Source: Neisseria weixii (GTDB lineage Bacteria > Pseudomonadota > Gammaproteobacteria > Burkholderiales > Neisseriaceae). Taken from it: 64,000 nt of DNA. This document shows positions 42,762 through 52,033 of the stretch, one piece after another; position 1 is the stretch's first letter, and each line of letters begins with the position of its first letter. The notes under the pieces were generated by a model. The model was given only the letters and a program-made list of their open reading frames with translations, was not told where the DNA came from and did not search any database. The stretch is taken from positions 992,001 through 1,056,000 of the forward strand of contig NZ_CP023429.1 of assembly GCF_002327085.1 (NCBI RefSeq), written 5' to 3'. A program made the translations under genes and the position numbers.

Positions 42762-43258
42762 TGGCGGCCACCGTACCGATTCTGCAAGCCGTGGTTGGGT
42801 GGCTGCAAGACGAACTGCCCGATGCCGAAGTGCGGCTGTTTCCAGACAATCCTGCCGGTTATCGCTTTCTACACCCGAAAGGCGCGGTGTTGGTGGGTTA
42901 TCAAGGCAGCAAGTTTGGCAGCATCGAGCAGCTGGGCAATATCTCGCAGCAGCGTGTGATGACCCTGCATTTAACCGTGTTCGGGCGCGGTCTGCACCAC
43001 GACGGCGCGGCGCTGGATTTGCTCGACCGTCTGCGTTTGGCCATTGTGGGTTTCAAGCCGCCGCACTGTCTGCCCTGCCATTTAATCAGCGAGCAGTTTG
43101 CCGGAGAGGATGGCGGCGCGTGGCAATACAGTCTGCTGGTGCAGACGGAAACCCATCAGGTGCAGCAATGCCGCGAACCGGCCAAACCGACTTTTACGGC
43201 AGCCCGTTACCGCCGTTCCGACCAAGATTTAGAACCCGATTTAAAACCCAAGGAGTAA
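42761..43258 (+). CDS. Gp37-like tail terminator
   Basis: 165 residues from ATG 42761. VGWLQDELPDAEVRLFPDNPAGYRFLHPKGAVLVGYQGSKFG, VMTLHLTVFGRGLHHDGAALDLLDRLR and FAGEDGGAWQYSLLVQTETHQVQ are features of the Mu gp37 family. Caps the tail tube before head attachment. The frame extends upstream to 42551 only by read-through. Confidence 0.85.
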   Translation: MAATVPILQAVVGWLQDELPDAEVRLFPDNPAGYRFLHPKGAVLVGYQGSKFGSIEQLGNISQQRVMTLHLTVFGRGLHHDGAALDLLDRLRLAIVGFKPPHCLPCHLISEQFAGEDGGAWQYSLLVQTETHQVQQCREPAKPTFTAARYRRSDQDLEPDLKPKE

Positions 43259-43261
43259 GAT

Positions 43262-44662
43262 ATGGCAGCAGCCTACCACCACGGCACGGAAACCATCCGC
43301 ATCGACGGCGGCTCCGTCCCCGTTTACACCGTCGACGGCGCGATTACCGCCATCGTCGGCACCGCCCCCACGGGCGCGGTCAACGAACTGACCGTGTGCC
43401 AAACCAAAAAAGACTTTGCCGCGTTCGGCGGCGAGCTGACCGGCAAGGGCTTCACGCTGCCCGATGCGGCGCATATCTGGACGCGCTACGGCTCGGGCGT
43501 GGCCTATGTGATTAACGTGTGCGACCCGGCCAAACACAAAACCCGCGTGACCAACGAAGTATTGACGGTCGACAGCGATACCCTGACCGCCCACACCGCA
43601 AAACCCGCCTTGTTGGACGGCTACCGCCTGACCGACGGCGCGGCCGCGCTGACCGAAGGGCAGCACTACACCATCAACACGCTTACGGGCGAGATTGTGT
43701 ACAAAACCAAACCCATCGCCCCGAAAATCACTTACGACCATGTCGACCCGACAAAGGTTACCGAAGCCGACATCCTCGGCGCGTATGTGGCCGCCACGGG
43801 CAAACGAACCGGCTTGGAGTTGCTGACCGAAGGCTTCAACCGCTTCGGTGCCGATGCCAAAATCCTCATCGTGCCCGAGTTTGACAAAACCGCCACCTGT
43901 GCGGCAGCGATGGTGGCCACGGCCGGCAAACTCAATGCCGTTGCCTACATCAATGCGCCGAAAGGCACATCGCTGAGTAAGGCTTTGGAAGGACGCGGGC
44001 CGAACGGCAGCATCAACTTCAACACCTCGTCCGACCGCGCGCAGCTGTTTTATCCCCACGTAGTCGGCCTGCTCGGTTTGGAACATCTGGCCACCCACGC
44101 CGCCGGCCTGCGCATGAAAACCGACGTGAAGCAAGGTTACTGGTGGAGCATCTCAAACAAAGAGCTGCTGGGCGTAACGGGGCTGGAAGTGGGTTTGACC
44201 GCCCGCGCCGACGACCCGCAAAGCGAAACCAACCGCCTGAACGAAAAAGGCATCACCACCGTATTCAATTCATACGGCACGGGCTACCGCCTGTGGGGCA
44301 ACCGCTTGGCCTGTTTCCCGACCGTTTCCCACATCAAAAACTTCGAAGTGGCGCAGCGCACGGGCGATTTGATTGACGAATCCATCCGTCGCGCCGAGCT
44401 GCAATACGTTGACCGCCCGATTGACGACGCACTCATCGAAAGTCTGGTCGAAACCGTGCGCACCTATTTGGGCACGCTGCCGAGTATCGTCGGCTTTGAA
44501 GTGGGTTTGGACTACGACTACGACCTGCCCGATGCGTTCAGTAAAGGGCAAGTCCCCATCAAATATGACTACACGCCCAAGCTGCCGGCCGAGCGCATCA
44601 CCAATACCAGCGTAATGACGCGCAAATACTTGGTCAACCTTGCCTCCGGCAACAGCAATTAA
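43262..44662 (+). CDS. Contractile tail sheath protein
   Basis: 466 residues, P2 FI/Mu L-type sheath. TVDGAITAIVGTAP near the start, PKGTSLSKALEGRG, SDRAQLFYPHVVGLL, YWWSISNKELLGVTGLEVGLTARADDPQSETNRLNEKGITTVFNSYGTGYRLWGNRL are conserved sheath parts. Polymerises around the tube and contracts during infection. Strong ribosome site AAGGAG upstream. Confidence 0.93.
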   Translation: MAAAYHHGTETIRIDGGSVPVYTVDGAITAIVGTAPTGAVNELTVCQTKKDFAAFGGELTGKGFTLPDAAHIWTRYGSGVAYVINVCDPAKHKTRVTNEVLTVDSDTLTAHTAKPALLDGYRLTDGAAALTEGQHYTINTLTGEIVYKTKPIAPKITYDHVDPTKVTEADILGAYVAATGKRTGLELLTEGFNRFGADAKILIVPEFDKTATCAAAMVATAGKLNAVAYINAPKGTSLSKALEGRGPNGSINFNTSSDRAQLFYPHVVGLLGLEHLATHAAGLRMKTDVKQGYWWSISNKELLGVTGLEVGLTARADDPQSETNRLNEKGITTVFNSYGTGYRLWGNRLACFPTVSHIKNFEVAQRTGDLIDESIRRAELQYVDRPIDDALIESLVETVRTYLGTLPSIVGFEVGLDYDYDLPDAFSKGQVPIKYDYTPKLPAERITNTSVMTRKYLVNLASGNSN

Positions 44663-44673
44663 GGAGCTGACAC

Positions 44674-45192
44674 ATGAGCGATTACATCCGCGCGATTTAC
44701 AACGCCAACGTTTACGTTGACGGCAACAGCCTGTTGGGCAAGGCATCCGAAGTCAAACTGCCTGATTTTGAAATCAGCCAGGACGAACACAAAGGCTTGG
44801 GCTTGTTTGCCACCATCAAGCTGCCATCGGGTGCCGAAGCCTTGGAAGGCGAAATCACTTGGAACAGTCTGTACCCCGAAGTGGCCGAAAAACTCTACAA
44901 CCCTTTCCGCGGTGCGCAACTGATGGTGCGTGCCAACCAGCAGATTCACAACGCGGCGGGTTTGGTCAAGGAAGTGCCGGTGGTCACGTTTTTAACCGTG
45001 CTGCCGAGCAAAAACGGCTTGGGCACGTTCAAACCGAAAGAGAAATCGGAACACAACACCACCTATCAGGCCACCGAAATCCGCCAAGTCATCGACGGCC
45101 GCGAAGTGCTGTATTTCAACGCCTTCAAGAATGTTTACCGCGTCGGCGGCAAAGACGTGCTCTCGCAGATGCGTAAAAACATCGGCGCGTAG
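44674..45192 (+). CDS. Major tail tube protein (P2 FII-like)
   Basis: 172 residues: YNANVYVDGNSLLGKASEVKLPDFEISQDEHKGLGLFATIKLPSGAEALEGEITWNSLYPEV is the FII tube pattern. Directly follows the sheath gene with an 11-base gap and AAGGAG. Followed by late dyad 3. Confidence 0.93.
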   Translation: MSDYIRAIYNANVYVDGNSLLGKASEVKLPDFEISQDEHKGLGLFATIKLPSGAEALEGEITWNSLYPEVAEKLYNPFRGAQLMVRANQQIHNAAGLVKEVPVVTFLTVLPSKNGLGTFKPKEKSEHNTTYQATEIRQVIDGREVLYFNAFKNVYRVGGKDVLSQMRKNIGA

Positions 45193-45193
45193 G

Positions 45194-45211
45194 TTTTAAG
45201 ACGTATTAAAA
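45194..45211 (+). promoter_or_regulatory. Late-promoter dyad 3 (tail assembly operon)
   Basis: TTTTAAGACGTATTAAAA followed by GCCGTGGTCGACGGCC (a mutated uptake pair), then the leader hairpin CGCTGTATC/GATACAGCG at 45239-45263 with T6. Here the gene starts 33 bases after the T-run with its own GGATTG site, so the hairpin does not carry the ribosome site. Confidence 0.72.
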
Positions 45212-45301
45212 GCCGTGGTCGACGGCCTTTGACAAAATCGCTGTATCTCCCGCAGATACAGCGGTTTTTTATTGTATTGAACTCTTAAAAAGGATTGAAA
45301 C

Positions 45302-45586
45302 ATGAACGAAGCACAGAAACTGCAAGAAGGCTTGGGCGCAACCCAAACCGTGAAGCTGAAATATCCGGCGCGCTTGGCGACGGGGCAGACCTTGACCGAA
45401 TTAACACTGCGTCGCCCGAAAGTCGGCGATATTCGTGCCGCCGCGCATTTGAATACGGATGCAGAACAAGAGCTGTTTATTTTCGCCCGCCTGACAGGCT
45501 TGGTGCCTGAAGATTTAGATGCGCTTGATTTTGCTGATTACAAAGAAGTCCAGCGCGTCTTTCGACTCATGCAGGAAAGTGAGTAA
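45302..45586 (+). CDS. Tail assembly chaperone (Mu gp41 / P2 E type)
   Basis: 94 residues: LKYPARLATGQTLTELTLRRPKVGDIRAAAHLNTDAEQELFIFARLTGLVPEDLDALDFADYKEVQRVFRLMQ matches the Phage_TAC_7 tail assembly family. It sits just before the tape measure gene, where chaperones bind that protein. Its 3' end overlaps the second frame, suggesting a frameshift product. Confidence 0.88.
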   Translation: MNEAQKLQEGLGATQTVKLKYPARLATGQTLTELTLRRPKVGDIRAAAHLNTDAEQELFIFARLTGLVPEDLDALDFADYKEVQRVFRLMQESE

Positions 45587-45773
45587 TAGAAGGTCGTCTG
45601 AAAAAACGACGGTTGAAGAAGCGGTTTCTCAATTGACCGCTGCCTGTGCCGATATGGCTTGGTGGTACGGCTGGTCGCTACAAGCTATCGATAATCTGAC
45701 TTTGGACGATTTTGAAGCCTTTCAGAAAGAAGCAACCCGCCAAATGAAGGCGGGTTTCAGAAAAGGCGTTTAG
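45519..45773 (+). CDS. Second-frame tail chaperone extension (P2 E' / Mu gp42 type)
   Basis: Open frame overlapping the end of the gp41-like gene; the protein-like part is TVEEAVSQLTAACADMAWWYGWSLQAIDNLTLDDFEAFQKEATRQMKAG, the GpE'-type extension. No good start is seen, so it is likely reached by frameshifting from the first gene. The relation (+1, equal to -2) is the same as reported for Mu 41/42. I see no obvious slippery heptamer. Confidence 0.65.
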   Translation: MRLILLITKKSSASFDSCRKVSNRRSSEKTTVEEAVSQLTAACADMAWWYGWSLQAIDNLTLDDFEAFQKEATRQMKAGFRKGV

Positions 45774-46048
45774 TTTGGTGCGGCGCGGAATTTGTACCAA
45801 GTGAGCAGCCCGGAAACCATGCCTCCGAGCAGAAAGCCTATGCCCGCACAAAACGGCGATGCCAGACAGGTGGCAAACATACCGAGAAAAATACCGAAAA
45901 CCGCAGATGTAACAGGGGTTTCAAAGGTAAACAGGCCGATAAAGACATAACTGAAAACAATCAGACACAGAATGCTGCCGAACAAAAATCCGAACATATT
46001 CATTCCGTCTGTGAAAAAGTCCAGTTTGTTTTCTTGGTTCTCGTTCAT
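45770..46048 (-). CDS. Opposite-strand membrane protein (moron)
   Basis: 92 residues from ATG 46048 (MNENQENKLDFF); the frame runs from 46105 but the inner Met is more plausible. Three to four hydrophobic helices (FGFLFGSILCLIVFSYVFIGLF, VTSAVFGIFLGMFATCLAS, GIGFLLGGMVSGLLTW). It is the only minus-strand gene in the rightward arm, tucked between chaperone and tape measure, so it is a moron likely expressed in lysogens. Function unknown. Confidence 0.65.
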   Translation of the reverse strand: MNENQENKLDFFTDGMNMFGFLFGSILCLIVFSYVFIGLFTFETPVTSAVFGIFLGMFATCLASPFCAGIGFLLGGMVSGLLTWYKFRAAPN

Positions 46049-46098
46049 TCCCTGATTCCTTGTTGCGTTTGCTTTGATGTTAAAGATAGGGTTTTGAA

Positions 46099-48792
46099 AT
46101 GTCAAGTGAATTAGCGGTCAGCGTACTTATCGGGGCATCGGTTCGTGCCGGATTTGCTACGGTTTTCGGCCGCGCCAAAAATACGGTTAAGGAACTTGGC
46201 GGCGAAATCCAAAAAACGCGTGCCACGCAGGAAAAGCTAGGCAAAAGCATTGCCAAAGGCGTAGCGACGGGACGCTCCGGTTTGGGTGTTTTGCGGGAAC
46301 GTTATGACCTGCTGGGCAAAGCCATCGAAAAGGCAGGAGTTGCACAAGGTCGTCTAAATAAAGCCATCAAAGCGCAGGAGTCGTCAAAACAGCGACGAGC
46401 CGACATCCGTGCCGAAATGGCCGAAGCAGGCGGCCATGCCGCTGTTGCAGCCGCACCGATTATCGCGTCCGTAAAAAAATTTATGGCGCAGGAAAACGCA
46501 TCGGCCGATCTGAAAATCGCCATGATGCGCAATGACGGCAGCTTCGGCAAATTCAAGGAAATCGACCGCCTTACAACCGAATGGGGCGCGGCTCTGCCCG
46601 GCAATAAAACCGACTTCTCAAAAATGGCACTCGGCTTGAAAAGCCAAGGCATTTCCGACGACACGATTATCAACGGCGGCGGTTTGGCTACAGCCCAGTT
46701 GAACGTGGTCATGGACATTCCGATTGCCGACGGCAGCTTTTTCGCCAAAAACATGGAAGCCCACGGAATCAAGGAAAGCGAACTGCTGAAGTCCGCCGAC
46801 CTGACCCAGCGTGCCTATTTTGCAGCGGGTTTGAAAAAAGAAGATATGTTCGAGGCCATGAAGTATTACGCAGGCAAGGCAAATACTTTGGGCTATACAG
46901 GGCTTGAGCATCAAAAAAGAATTTATGCCGTAGAAGGGATGGCGGCCACCAAAGGCATAGAAGGTTCGCAGTTTGGTACTAATTTTAGTACTTTCTTAGG
47001 CAATTTGTCCAAAGGTGTCGGCAATATGGAGTATGCCGACAAAGGGCGTAAAGGCGACCTACGCCGTATGATGGAATCTGTCGGCGCAAAATTCGACTTT
47101 TTCAACCCTGATGGTTCAATTAAGGACTTGCGTACCATTACGGGTATTTTGGAATCTGAGTTTGCCAAAATCAAAGCCAAATACGGCGAAAAAGGCGTAA
47201 TGGACATTTCCAACGCCATGTTCGGTTCGGAAGGAGGCAGGGTTGCCGATATCCTGATTCAAAGCGGTATCAAAGGCTTTGATGAAATGATAGCCAAAAT
47301 GGATGCACAGGCATCGTTGTCCGACAGAATCAAAGTCAAAACCAGCACGTTGTCGTCAGCTTTGGAATCATTGGGCGGCGCGGCGGAAAATACAGCAGCC
47401 GTATTCGGCAGCGTATTCGGCGCAGACATCAAATCGGCCGCCCAAACTTTGCAGGGTTTGGTAGAAAACGGCTTGCAGCCGTTCTTGGAGCACAACAAAG
47501 AAACCATCAAATGGGTGGTCGGTCTGGCGGCGGGCTTCTTTGCAGCCAAGTTGGGCATTCTGGCACTTGCTTATGGAGCCTCGATGTTTCTGATGCCGTT
47601 TCGGGCATTGACCACATCAGCGTTCAAAGCGCAAGCGGCTTTCCGTCTGTTCCAATTGATGCGGCTCGGACAAATCGGTAAAGGCGTGATGGTATTACGC
47701 ATGTTCGGTATGTCGGCGGCTTCGGCCGCAAAAATGGCCGGATTGCTGGGTAAAGGATTCGGTCTGCTCAAAACCGTATTTTCCGTATTCAGTAGCGGCG
47801 TAATGACAACCATCCGCTTCCTGCCTATGCTGGCTTCAGGTTTTCTCAAACTCGGCATGGCGCTGATGGCCAACCCCATTTTCCTCGCACTCGGTTTACT
47901 GGCCGCAGCCGCCTATTTGCTTTACACCAACTGGGAAGGCGTGGTCGGCGGAGCCAAGGCACTGTGGCAGGATTTGGGCAACTTCTTCGGCAGTCTGTGG
48001 ACATCGGTTACGACTGCATTTCAGACGGCATGGAGCGGTCTGACCACATGGTTTTCGGTGGTTTGGCTCAACATCACAACGTTGCTGTCGGCGGTGTGGG
48101 AGAGCATCAAAACCACGGTATCGACCGCGTGGGAAAGTATCAAGGCCTTTTTCTCGACCGGCATTGCCGCGCTCTTAAACCTGATCCTGACCTTCTCGCC
48201 GGTTACCGCCTTTATGACGGCCTTCCAATCGGTATGGACTTGGTTGTCGGGCTTGGGGGCGACCTTTATGAGCTACGGCGGCATGATGATAGACGGGCTG
48301 GTCAACGGCATTACGGCAGGTATCGGCCGCGTGGTCGGTGCGGTGCAGAACGTGGTGTCGATGGCCAAATCCGCATTTACCTCCGACCGCAAAGGCATGG
48401 GCATCCACTCGCCCAGCCGTGTGTTCCAAGGCTACGGCGGCTTTATGACCGAGGGTCTGGCCATCGGTATCCGCCGCACGGCGGCACGTCCCGTACAGGC
48501 CGTCGGCGCATGGGTAGGCCGTCTGAAAGAGCGTTTCGGCAGCCGTGTGGGCAGTCTGCGTGCCGATTTGGCCGCATGCATTTCAAGCAGCGTCGCAGAT
48601 TTTGCCTCGGCGCGCACACAACAGGCGCAGGCGGCTGCGGGAGCAGGCGGCATTACCGTGAACTTTAACCCGACCATCCATGCCCCGGGCGGCGATCCTG
48701 CGCAAATTCATACGGCCTTGCAGATGGGCTTGCGCGAATTTGAAACGCTGTTTCAGCGCATGATGGCCGACCGCGAACGGAGGGCTTACTGA
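46099..48792 (+). CDS. Tail tape measure protein
   Basis: 897 residues. N-terminal coiled coils (VKELGGEIQKTRATQEKLGKSI), TP901-type core (LSSALESLGGAAENTAAVFGSVFG), a hydrophobic centre with several membrane-like helices (MLASGFLKLGMALMANPIFLALGLLAAAAYLLYTNW), repeated Trp-rich segments (SLWTSVTTAFQTAWSGLTTWF), and KGMGIHSPSRVFQGYGGFMTEGLAIGI near the end. It sets tail length: 897 residues suggests a tail of roughly 130 nm. Confidence 0.93.
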   Translation: MSSELAVSVLIGASVRAGFATVFGRAKNTVKELGGEIQKTRATQEKLGKSIAKGVATGRSGLGVLRERYDLLGKAIEKAGVAQGRLNKAIKAQESSKQRRADIRAEMAEAGGHAAVAAAPIIASVKKFMAQENASADLKIAMMRNDGSFGKFKEIDRLTTEWGAALPGNKTDFSKMALGLKSQGISDDTIINGGGLATAQLNVVMDIPIADGSFFAKNMEAHGIKESELLKSADLTQRAYFAAGLKKEDMFEAMKYYAGKANTLGYTGLEHQKRIYAVEGMAATKGIEGSQFGTNFSTFLGNLSKGVGNMEYADKGRKGDLRRMMESVGAKFDFFNPDGSIKDLRTITGILESEFAKIKAKYGEKGVMDISNAMFGSEGGRVADILIQSGIKGFDEMIAKMDAQASLSDRIKVKTSTLSSALESLGGAAENTAAVFGSVFGADIKSAAQTLQGLVENGLQPFLEHNKETIKWVVGLAAGFFAAKLGILALAYGASMFLMPFRALTTSAFKAQAAFRLFQLMRLGQIGKGVMVLRMFGMSAASAAKMAGLLGKGFGLLKTVFSVFSSGVMTTIRFLPMLASGFLKLGMALMANPIFLALGLLAAAAYLLYTNWEGVVGGAKALWQDLGNFFGSLWTSVTTAFQTAWSGLTTWFSVVWLNITTLLSAVWESIKTTVSTAWESIKAFFSTGIAALLNLILTFSPVTAFMTAFQSVWTWLSGLGATFMSYGGMMIDGLVNGITAGIGRVVGAVQNVVSMAKSAFTSDRKGMGIHSPSRVFQGYGGFMTEGLAIGIRRTAARPVQAVGAWVGRLKERFGSRVGSLRADLAACISSSVADFASARTQQAQAAAGAGGITVNFNPTIHAPGGDPAQIHTALQMGLREFETLFQRMMADRERRAY

Positions 48793-49688
48793 TGTATGCA
48801 CAATTGGGCGATATTCGCTTCGAGCTGCTGCAGAGTTTCAGCAGCTTGGAAGCTACCTACACGGCGAAGTTTGCCAAGCACGAAGTACTGGCGGGACGGC
48901 CACGTTTGCAGGCTTTGGAGAACGAGCTGACCGAGCTGCGTTTCTCGCTGAAGCTGCATTGGCTGCTGGGCAATCCCGACACGGCCTACAAGGGGCTGCT
49001 GGCGGCATTGGAGGTGAAACAGGCGGTATCGCTGGTTTACGGCAGCGGCCGCTTTGCGGGCTGGTGGGTAATTGAGCGGCTGACCGAGCGCACACTGATA
49101 CAGGACGCGCAAGGCCGCACGGCCGCGCGCGAATTGGATGTGGAGCTGACCGAGTTTGTCGGTGACCCGAACAATCCGCTGCCCACCCCTGCCGTGATGG
49201 GCGGCAAACAGAATCCGCTGCTGTCGCTCTTGCCCGAATCGGTACAGGCGCAAGCAGACGAAGTGATGAAAGCCGTGGAAACGGGCGTGAAAATCTACCG
49301 TGCGGCGGAAAGCGGCCTAGATGAGATGCAATCGCTGCTGACGGCGGCCAAAACCTTGAAACACGACCCTGCCGCGCTGTTGAACCTTGCCGGAGACGCT
49401 TTTGGCTCGGGAAGCGGCGTGTTGGCCAAACTGAACGGCCTGCCCGAAGTGACCGCCGTGTTGGGCGATTTGTCGGGCGCGGCGCAGATGGCCGAACAAC
49501 TCGGCCAAACCGGAACGCTGCTGGGCGGTACGGTGGCCGGATTAAGGAGCGGCATTGAGGGCGGCACGGTCGGTAGCTGGCTGGATGCGGCGGTGTCGGG
49601 TGTCGAATCGGCGGCCGGTGTGGTGCAGAATGCTTCTGCCGCTGCCGAAACGCTGACCGGCCTGCTGGCCGCAAGGAGAGAGGTATGA
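48792..49688 (+). CDS. P2 gpU-like tail protein
   Basis: 298 residues. The N-terminal 130 match gpU: MYAQLGDIRFELLQSFSSLEATYTAKFAKHEVLAGRPRLQALENELTELRFSLKLHWLLGNPD, VYGSGRFAGWWVIERL. The Ala-rich C-terminal extension is common in Neisseria/BcepMu versions. Terminates or caps the tail tube. Confidence 0.9.
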   Translation: MYAQLGDIRFELLQSFSSLEATYTAKFAKHEVLAGRPRLQALENELTELRFSLKLHWLLGNPDTAYKGLLAALEVKQAVSLVYGSGRFAGWWVIERLTERTLIQDAQGRTAARELDVELTEFVGDPNNPLPTPAVMGGKQNPLLSLLPESVQAQADEVMKAVETGVKIYRAAESGLDEMQSLLTAAKTLKHDPAALLNLAGDAFGSGSGVLAKLNGLPEVTAVLGDLSGAAQMAEQLGQTGTLLGGTVAGLRSGIEGGTVGSWLDAAVSGVESAAGVVQNASAAAETLTGLLAARREV

Positions 49689-49912
49689 GTGCGGTTTTAC
49701 ACCACACCACGCGCGCGGGCGACCGCTGGGATTTGATTGCCCACAAGCATTACGGCAATGCGCTGATGATTGATGGGCTGATTGCGGCCAATCCGCACCT
49801 GCCCCTAGCCGAAGAATTTTCAGACGGCCTGACCGTGTTTGTGCCGGTGTTGGAAAGCAAGCCGAAAAACAGTCAGGCGGATATGCCGCCTTGGTTGCGG
49901 AGGGATAAATAA
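49685..49912 (+). CDS. Tail protein X (LysM-like)
   Basis: 75 residues: HHTTRAGDRWDLIAHKHYGNALMIDGLIAANPHLPL is the gpX signature, a LysM-like fold. An in-frame uptake word encodes FSDGL. Baseplate/tube assembly. Coupled to both neighbours. Confidence 0.92.
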   Translation: MSAVLHHTTRAGDRWDLIAHKHYGNALMIDGLIAANPHLPLAEEFSDGLTVFVPVLESKPKNSQADMPPWLRRDK

Positions 49913-51015
49913 TGGACGTTTTGGGCGCATTTTTGCAGCAGGCGGGTTTGGTTTCGGCCAACGTCCACCCCGTTACCCAACCCGATTTCCTGCTGGCTTA
50001 CGAGCAACAGGACATTACCGCCGACATCAAACCCTATCTGCTGTCGCTGACCTACACCGATTATCTGGGCGGCCAGTCAGACGAATTACAGGTGGATTTC
50101 GAAGACACCGACGGCCGATGGCTCTCCGGCTGGTATCCCGAACAGGGCGACGCGCTGAACCTGTCTCTGGGCGACCAGTTCACGGGCTTGGTGGATTTGG
50201 GCAGCTTTGAGATTGCCGAAATCGAGTACAGCCATCCGCCAAGCGTGGTGTCGCTGAAAGCCTTGTCCACAGGGATTACCAAAGCCAACCGCACCCTGCA
50301 GGCCAAAGCCTATGAAAAAACCACGTTGGCCAAAATCGTGCGCATGGTGTCAGGCCGTCTGAAACTGAAAGTGGACGGTGAGTGTGAACATATTGAAATC
50401 GAACGCGTGACCCAGTATCAGGAGCGCGACATCGAGTTTTTGGCACGCTTGGCCAAACAATACGGCCACACCTTCAAAATCGCCGGCGACACTTTGGTGT
50501 TTATGAGTAATGCGAAGCTGGCCGAACGCGAACCCGCGGCCGAGCTGCTGCCTGCCGACATGATCCGCGTGCGGCTGCGCGATTTGATTAAAGGCGTGCC
50601 GGGCAAGGCGGTGGTAACGGGTTACGACCCGAAAACCAAAAAAAGCCATGAAACCGAGCGTAAAGCCCGCCCGCGCCGCCCGAACGCCAAACGCGGCACA
50701 TCGGGCGACACGCTCAAAATCATCCCCAACAAAGGCGAGAGCCAAGCGCAGACCAATGCCCGCGCCGATGCTGCTTTGGCCGATGCGCAGGATGAGCAAT
50801 GCGCCGGCAATGTGACCGTGGTCGGCAACGCCAAGCTGGTGGCCGGGCAAGTCGTTATGCTGAAAAGCCACGGCAAATTCAGCGGCCGCTATATGGTCAA
50901 GCAGGCACGCCACAGCTATGACCGCATGAGCGGCTACACAACCGATTTGGAAATCAAAATGCTGGAATACATTCCCGAAACCGGACAGGAGGCAGGCAAT
51001 GCTGCAAACCCATGA
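49912..51015 (+). CDS. P2 gpD-like late control/baseplate hub protein
   Basis: 367 residues: YTDYLGGQSDELQVDFEDTDGRWLSGWYPEQGDALNLSLG, ITQYQERDIEFLARLAKQYGHTFKIAGDTLVFM-like, and a C-terminal domain with RYMVKQARHSYDRMSGYTTDLEIKML. Typical of the gpD/gp27 hub family; forms the hub of the baseplate. Confidence 0.92.
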   Translation: MDVLGAFLQQAGLVSANVHPVTQPDFLLAYEQQDITADIKPYLLSLTYTDYLGGQSDELQVDFEDTDGRWLSGWYPEQGDALNLSLGDQFTGLVDLGSFEIAEIEYSHPPSVVSLKALSTGITKANRTLQAKAYEKTTLAKIVRMVSGRLKLKVDGECEHIEIERVTQYQERDIEFLARLAKQYGHTFKIAGDTLVFMSNAKLAEREPAAELLPADMIRVRLRDLIKGVPGKAVVTGYDPKTKKSHETERKARPRRPNAKRGTSGDTLKIIPNKGESQAQTNARADAALADAQDEQCAGNVTVVGNAKLVAGQVVMLKSHGKFSGRYMVKQARHSYDRMSGYTTDLEIKMLEYIPETGQEAGNAANP

Positions 51016-51577
51016 TTTCACCGCCACCATGCAGTTCGGCATTGTGGCCGCGGTCGATGAAGCGGCGCACAACCTGCGCGTGCGGCTGCCCGCGCTGGAA
51101 AACCTGGAAACCGACTGGCTGCCGATGATTACCCCTGCGGCAGGCGGTAATCAGTTTTACAGTCTGCCCGACGAGGGCGAGCTGGTGGTATGCCTCTTGG
51201 ACGCGCGTGGCGAAACGGGCTGTGTGGTCGGTGCTATTTACAATGCGGTTGACAAACCGCCCGCGGCCGACAAAGACAAATGGGTGCGCCGGTTTAAAAA
51301 CGGCACGGTTATCGAACATGACCGCCAAACGGGTGACGTGCTGGTTAAAACGCAAGGTGTGGTAACGATTGATGCCGATGCTGTAGTGAAAAAAACGCTG
51401 ACCGTTAACGGCCTGTTTACCTATACCGCCGGTATGTCGGGCAAAGGCGGCAGCGGAGCGGCAGCAAAAATTGACGGTGCCATCGAAGCCACGGGCGACA
51501 TCAAGTCCAAAGGCATCAGCCTGCCCGACCACCATCACGACGGCGACAGCGGCGGCAAAACCGGAAAGCCCGAGTAG
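50999..51577 (+). CDS. Baseplate spike protein (P2 gpV-like)
   Basis: 192 residues, overlapping gpD by 17 bases. GIVAAVDEAAHNLRVRLPALENLETDWLPMITPAAGGNQFYSLPDEGELVVCLLD is the OB-fold of gpV, followed by a beta-helix spike (NGTVIEHDRQTGDVLVKTQGVVTIDADAVVKKTLTVNG) and a His-rich end LPDHHHDGDSG, probably the metal-holding tip. Pierces the outer membrane. Confidence 0.92.
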   Translation: MLQTHDFTATMQFGIVAAVDEAAHNLRVRLPALENLETDWLPMITPAAGGNQFYSLPDEGELVVCLLDARGETGCVVGAIYNAVDKPPAADKDKWVRRFKNGTVIEHDRQTGDVLVKTQGVVTIDADAVVKKTLTVNGLFTYTAGMSGKGGSGAAAKIDGAIEATGDIKSKGISLPDHHHDGDSGGKTGKPE

Positions 51578-51595
51578 TTTTAATCCGCATTAAAA
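51578..51595 (+). promoter_or_regulatory. Late-promoter dyad 4 (baseplate/fibre operon)
   Basis: TTTTAATCCGCATTAAAA followed by GCCGTTTCAGACGGCC and the leader hairpin CCCTGTATC/GATACAGGG (51623-51647), T6, then ATG 51656. Starts 1 base after the gpV stop codon. Confidence 0.78.
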
Positions 51596-51655
51596 GCCGT
51601 TTCAGACGGCCTTACCTACAATCCCTGTATCCACCAACGATACAGGGGTTTTTTC

Positions 51656-52033
51656 ATGGAGTTTTCCACGCCTGTTTCCAAACACTGGCAGCTTGCCCAA
51701 GGCGGCAGCGGGCTGTCTCAGGGTGTGGACGACATCGACCTGTGTATCCACACCATTTTGTCCACCCGCAAAGGTTCGGACGTGACCCGTCCCGATTTCG
51801 GCAGCAACCATTTCGACTGGATTGACGCGCCGGAAGACGTGTTTGTTCCCAACGCCGTGCGCGAGGTGGTGCTGGCCGTTCAGACGTGGGAAAAACGTGT
51901 GCTGGTGGACAACGTAACCTTTTCGGGCAACGCGCCGCACATCACGATGACCGTGCATTGGCGCGTGGCCGATGACGTGGCAGGCGAGATTTACGCCACG
52001 CAAGTGATTTTGGAGCAGGCAGCATGGATTTAG
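51656..52033 (+). CDS. Baseplate wedge protein (gpW/gp25-like)
   Basis: 125 residues: IDLCIHTILSTRKGSDVTRPDFGSNHFDWIDAPEDVFVPNAVREVVLAVQTWEKRV is the gp25/W family, with its conserved R-x-D-F/Y-G. Wedge component linking baseplate to sheath. Overlaps gpJ by 10 bases. Confidence 0.93.
   Translation: MEFSTPVSKHWQLAQGGSGLSQGVDDIDLCIHTILSTRKGSDVTRPDFGSNHFDWIDAPEDVFVPNAVREVVLAVQTWEKRVLVDNVTFSGNAPHITMTVHWRVADDVAGEIYATQVILEQAAWI

Noticed and set aside
43241..44134. 297-residue minus-strand frame
   Set aside because: Antisense to the well-conserved tail sheath gene.
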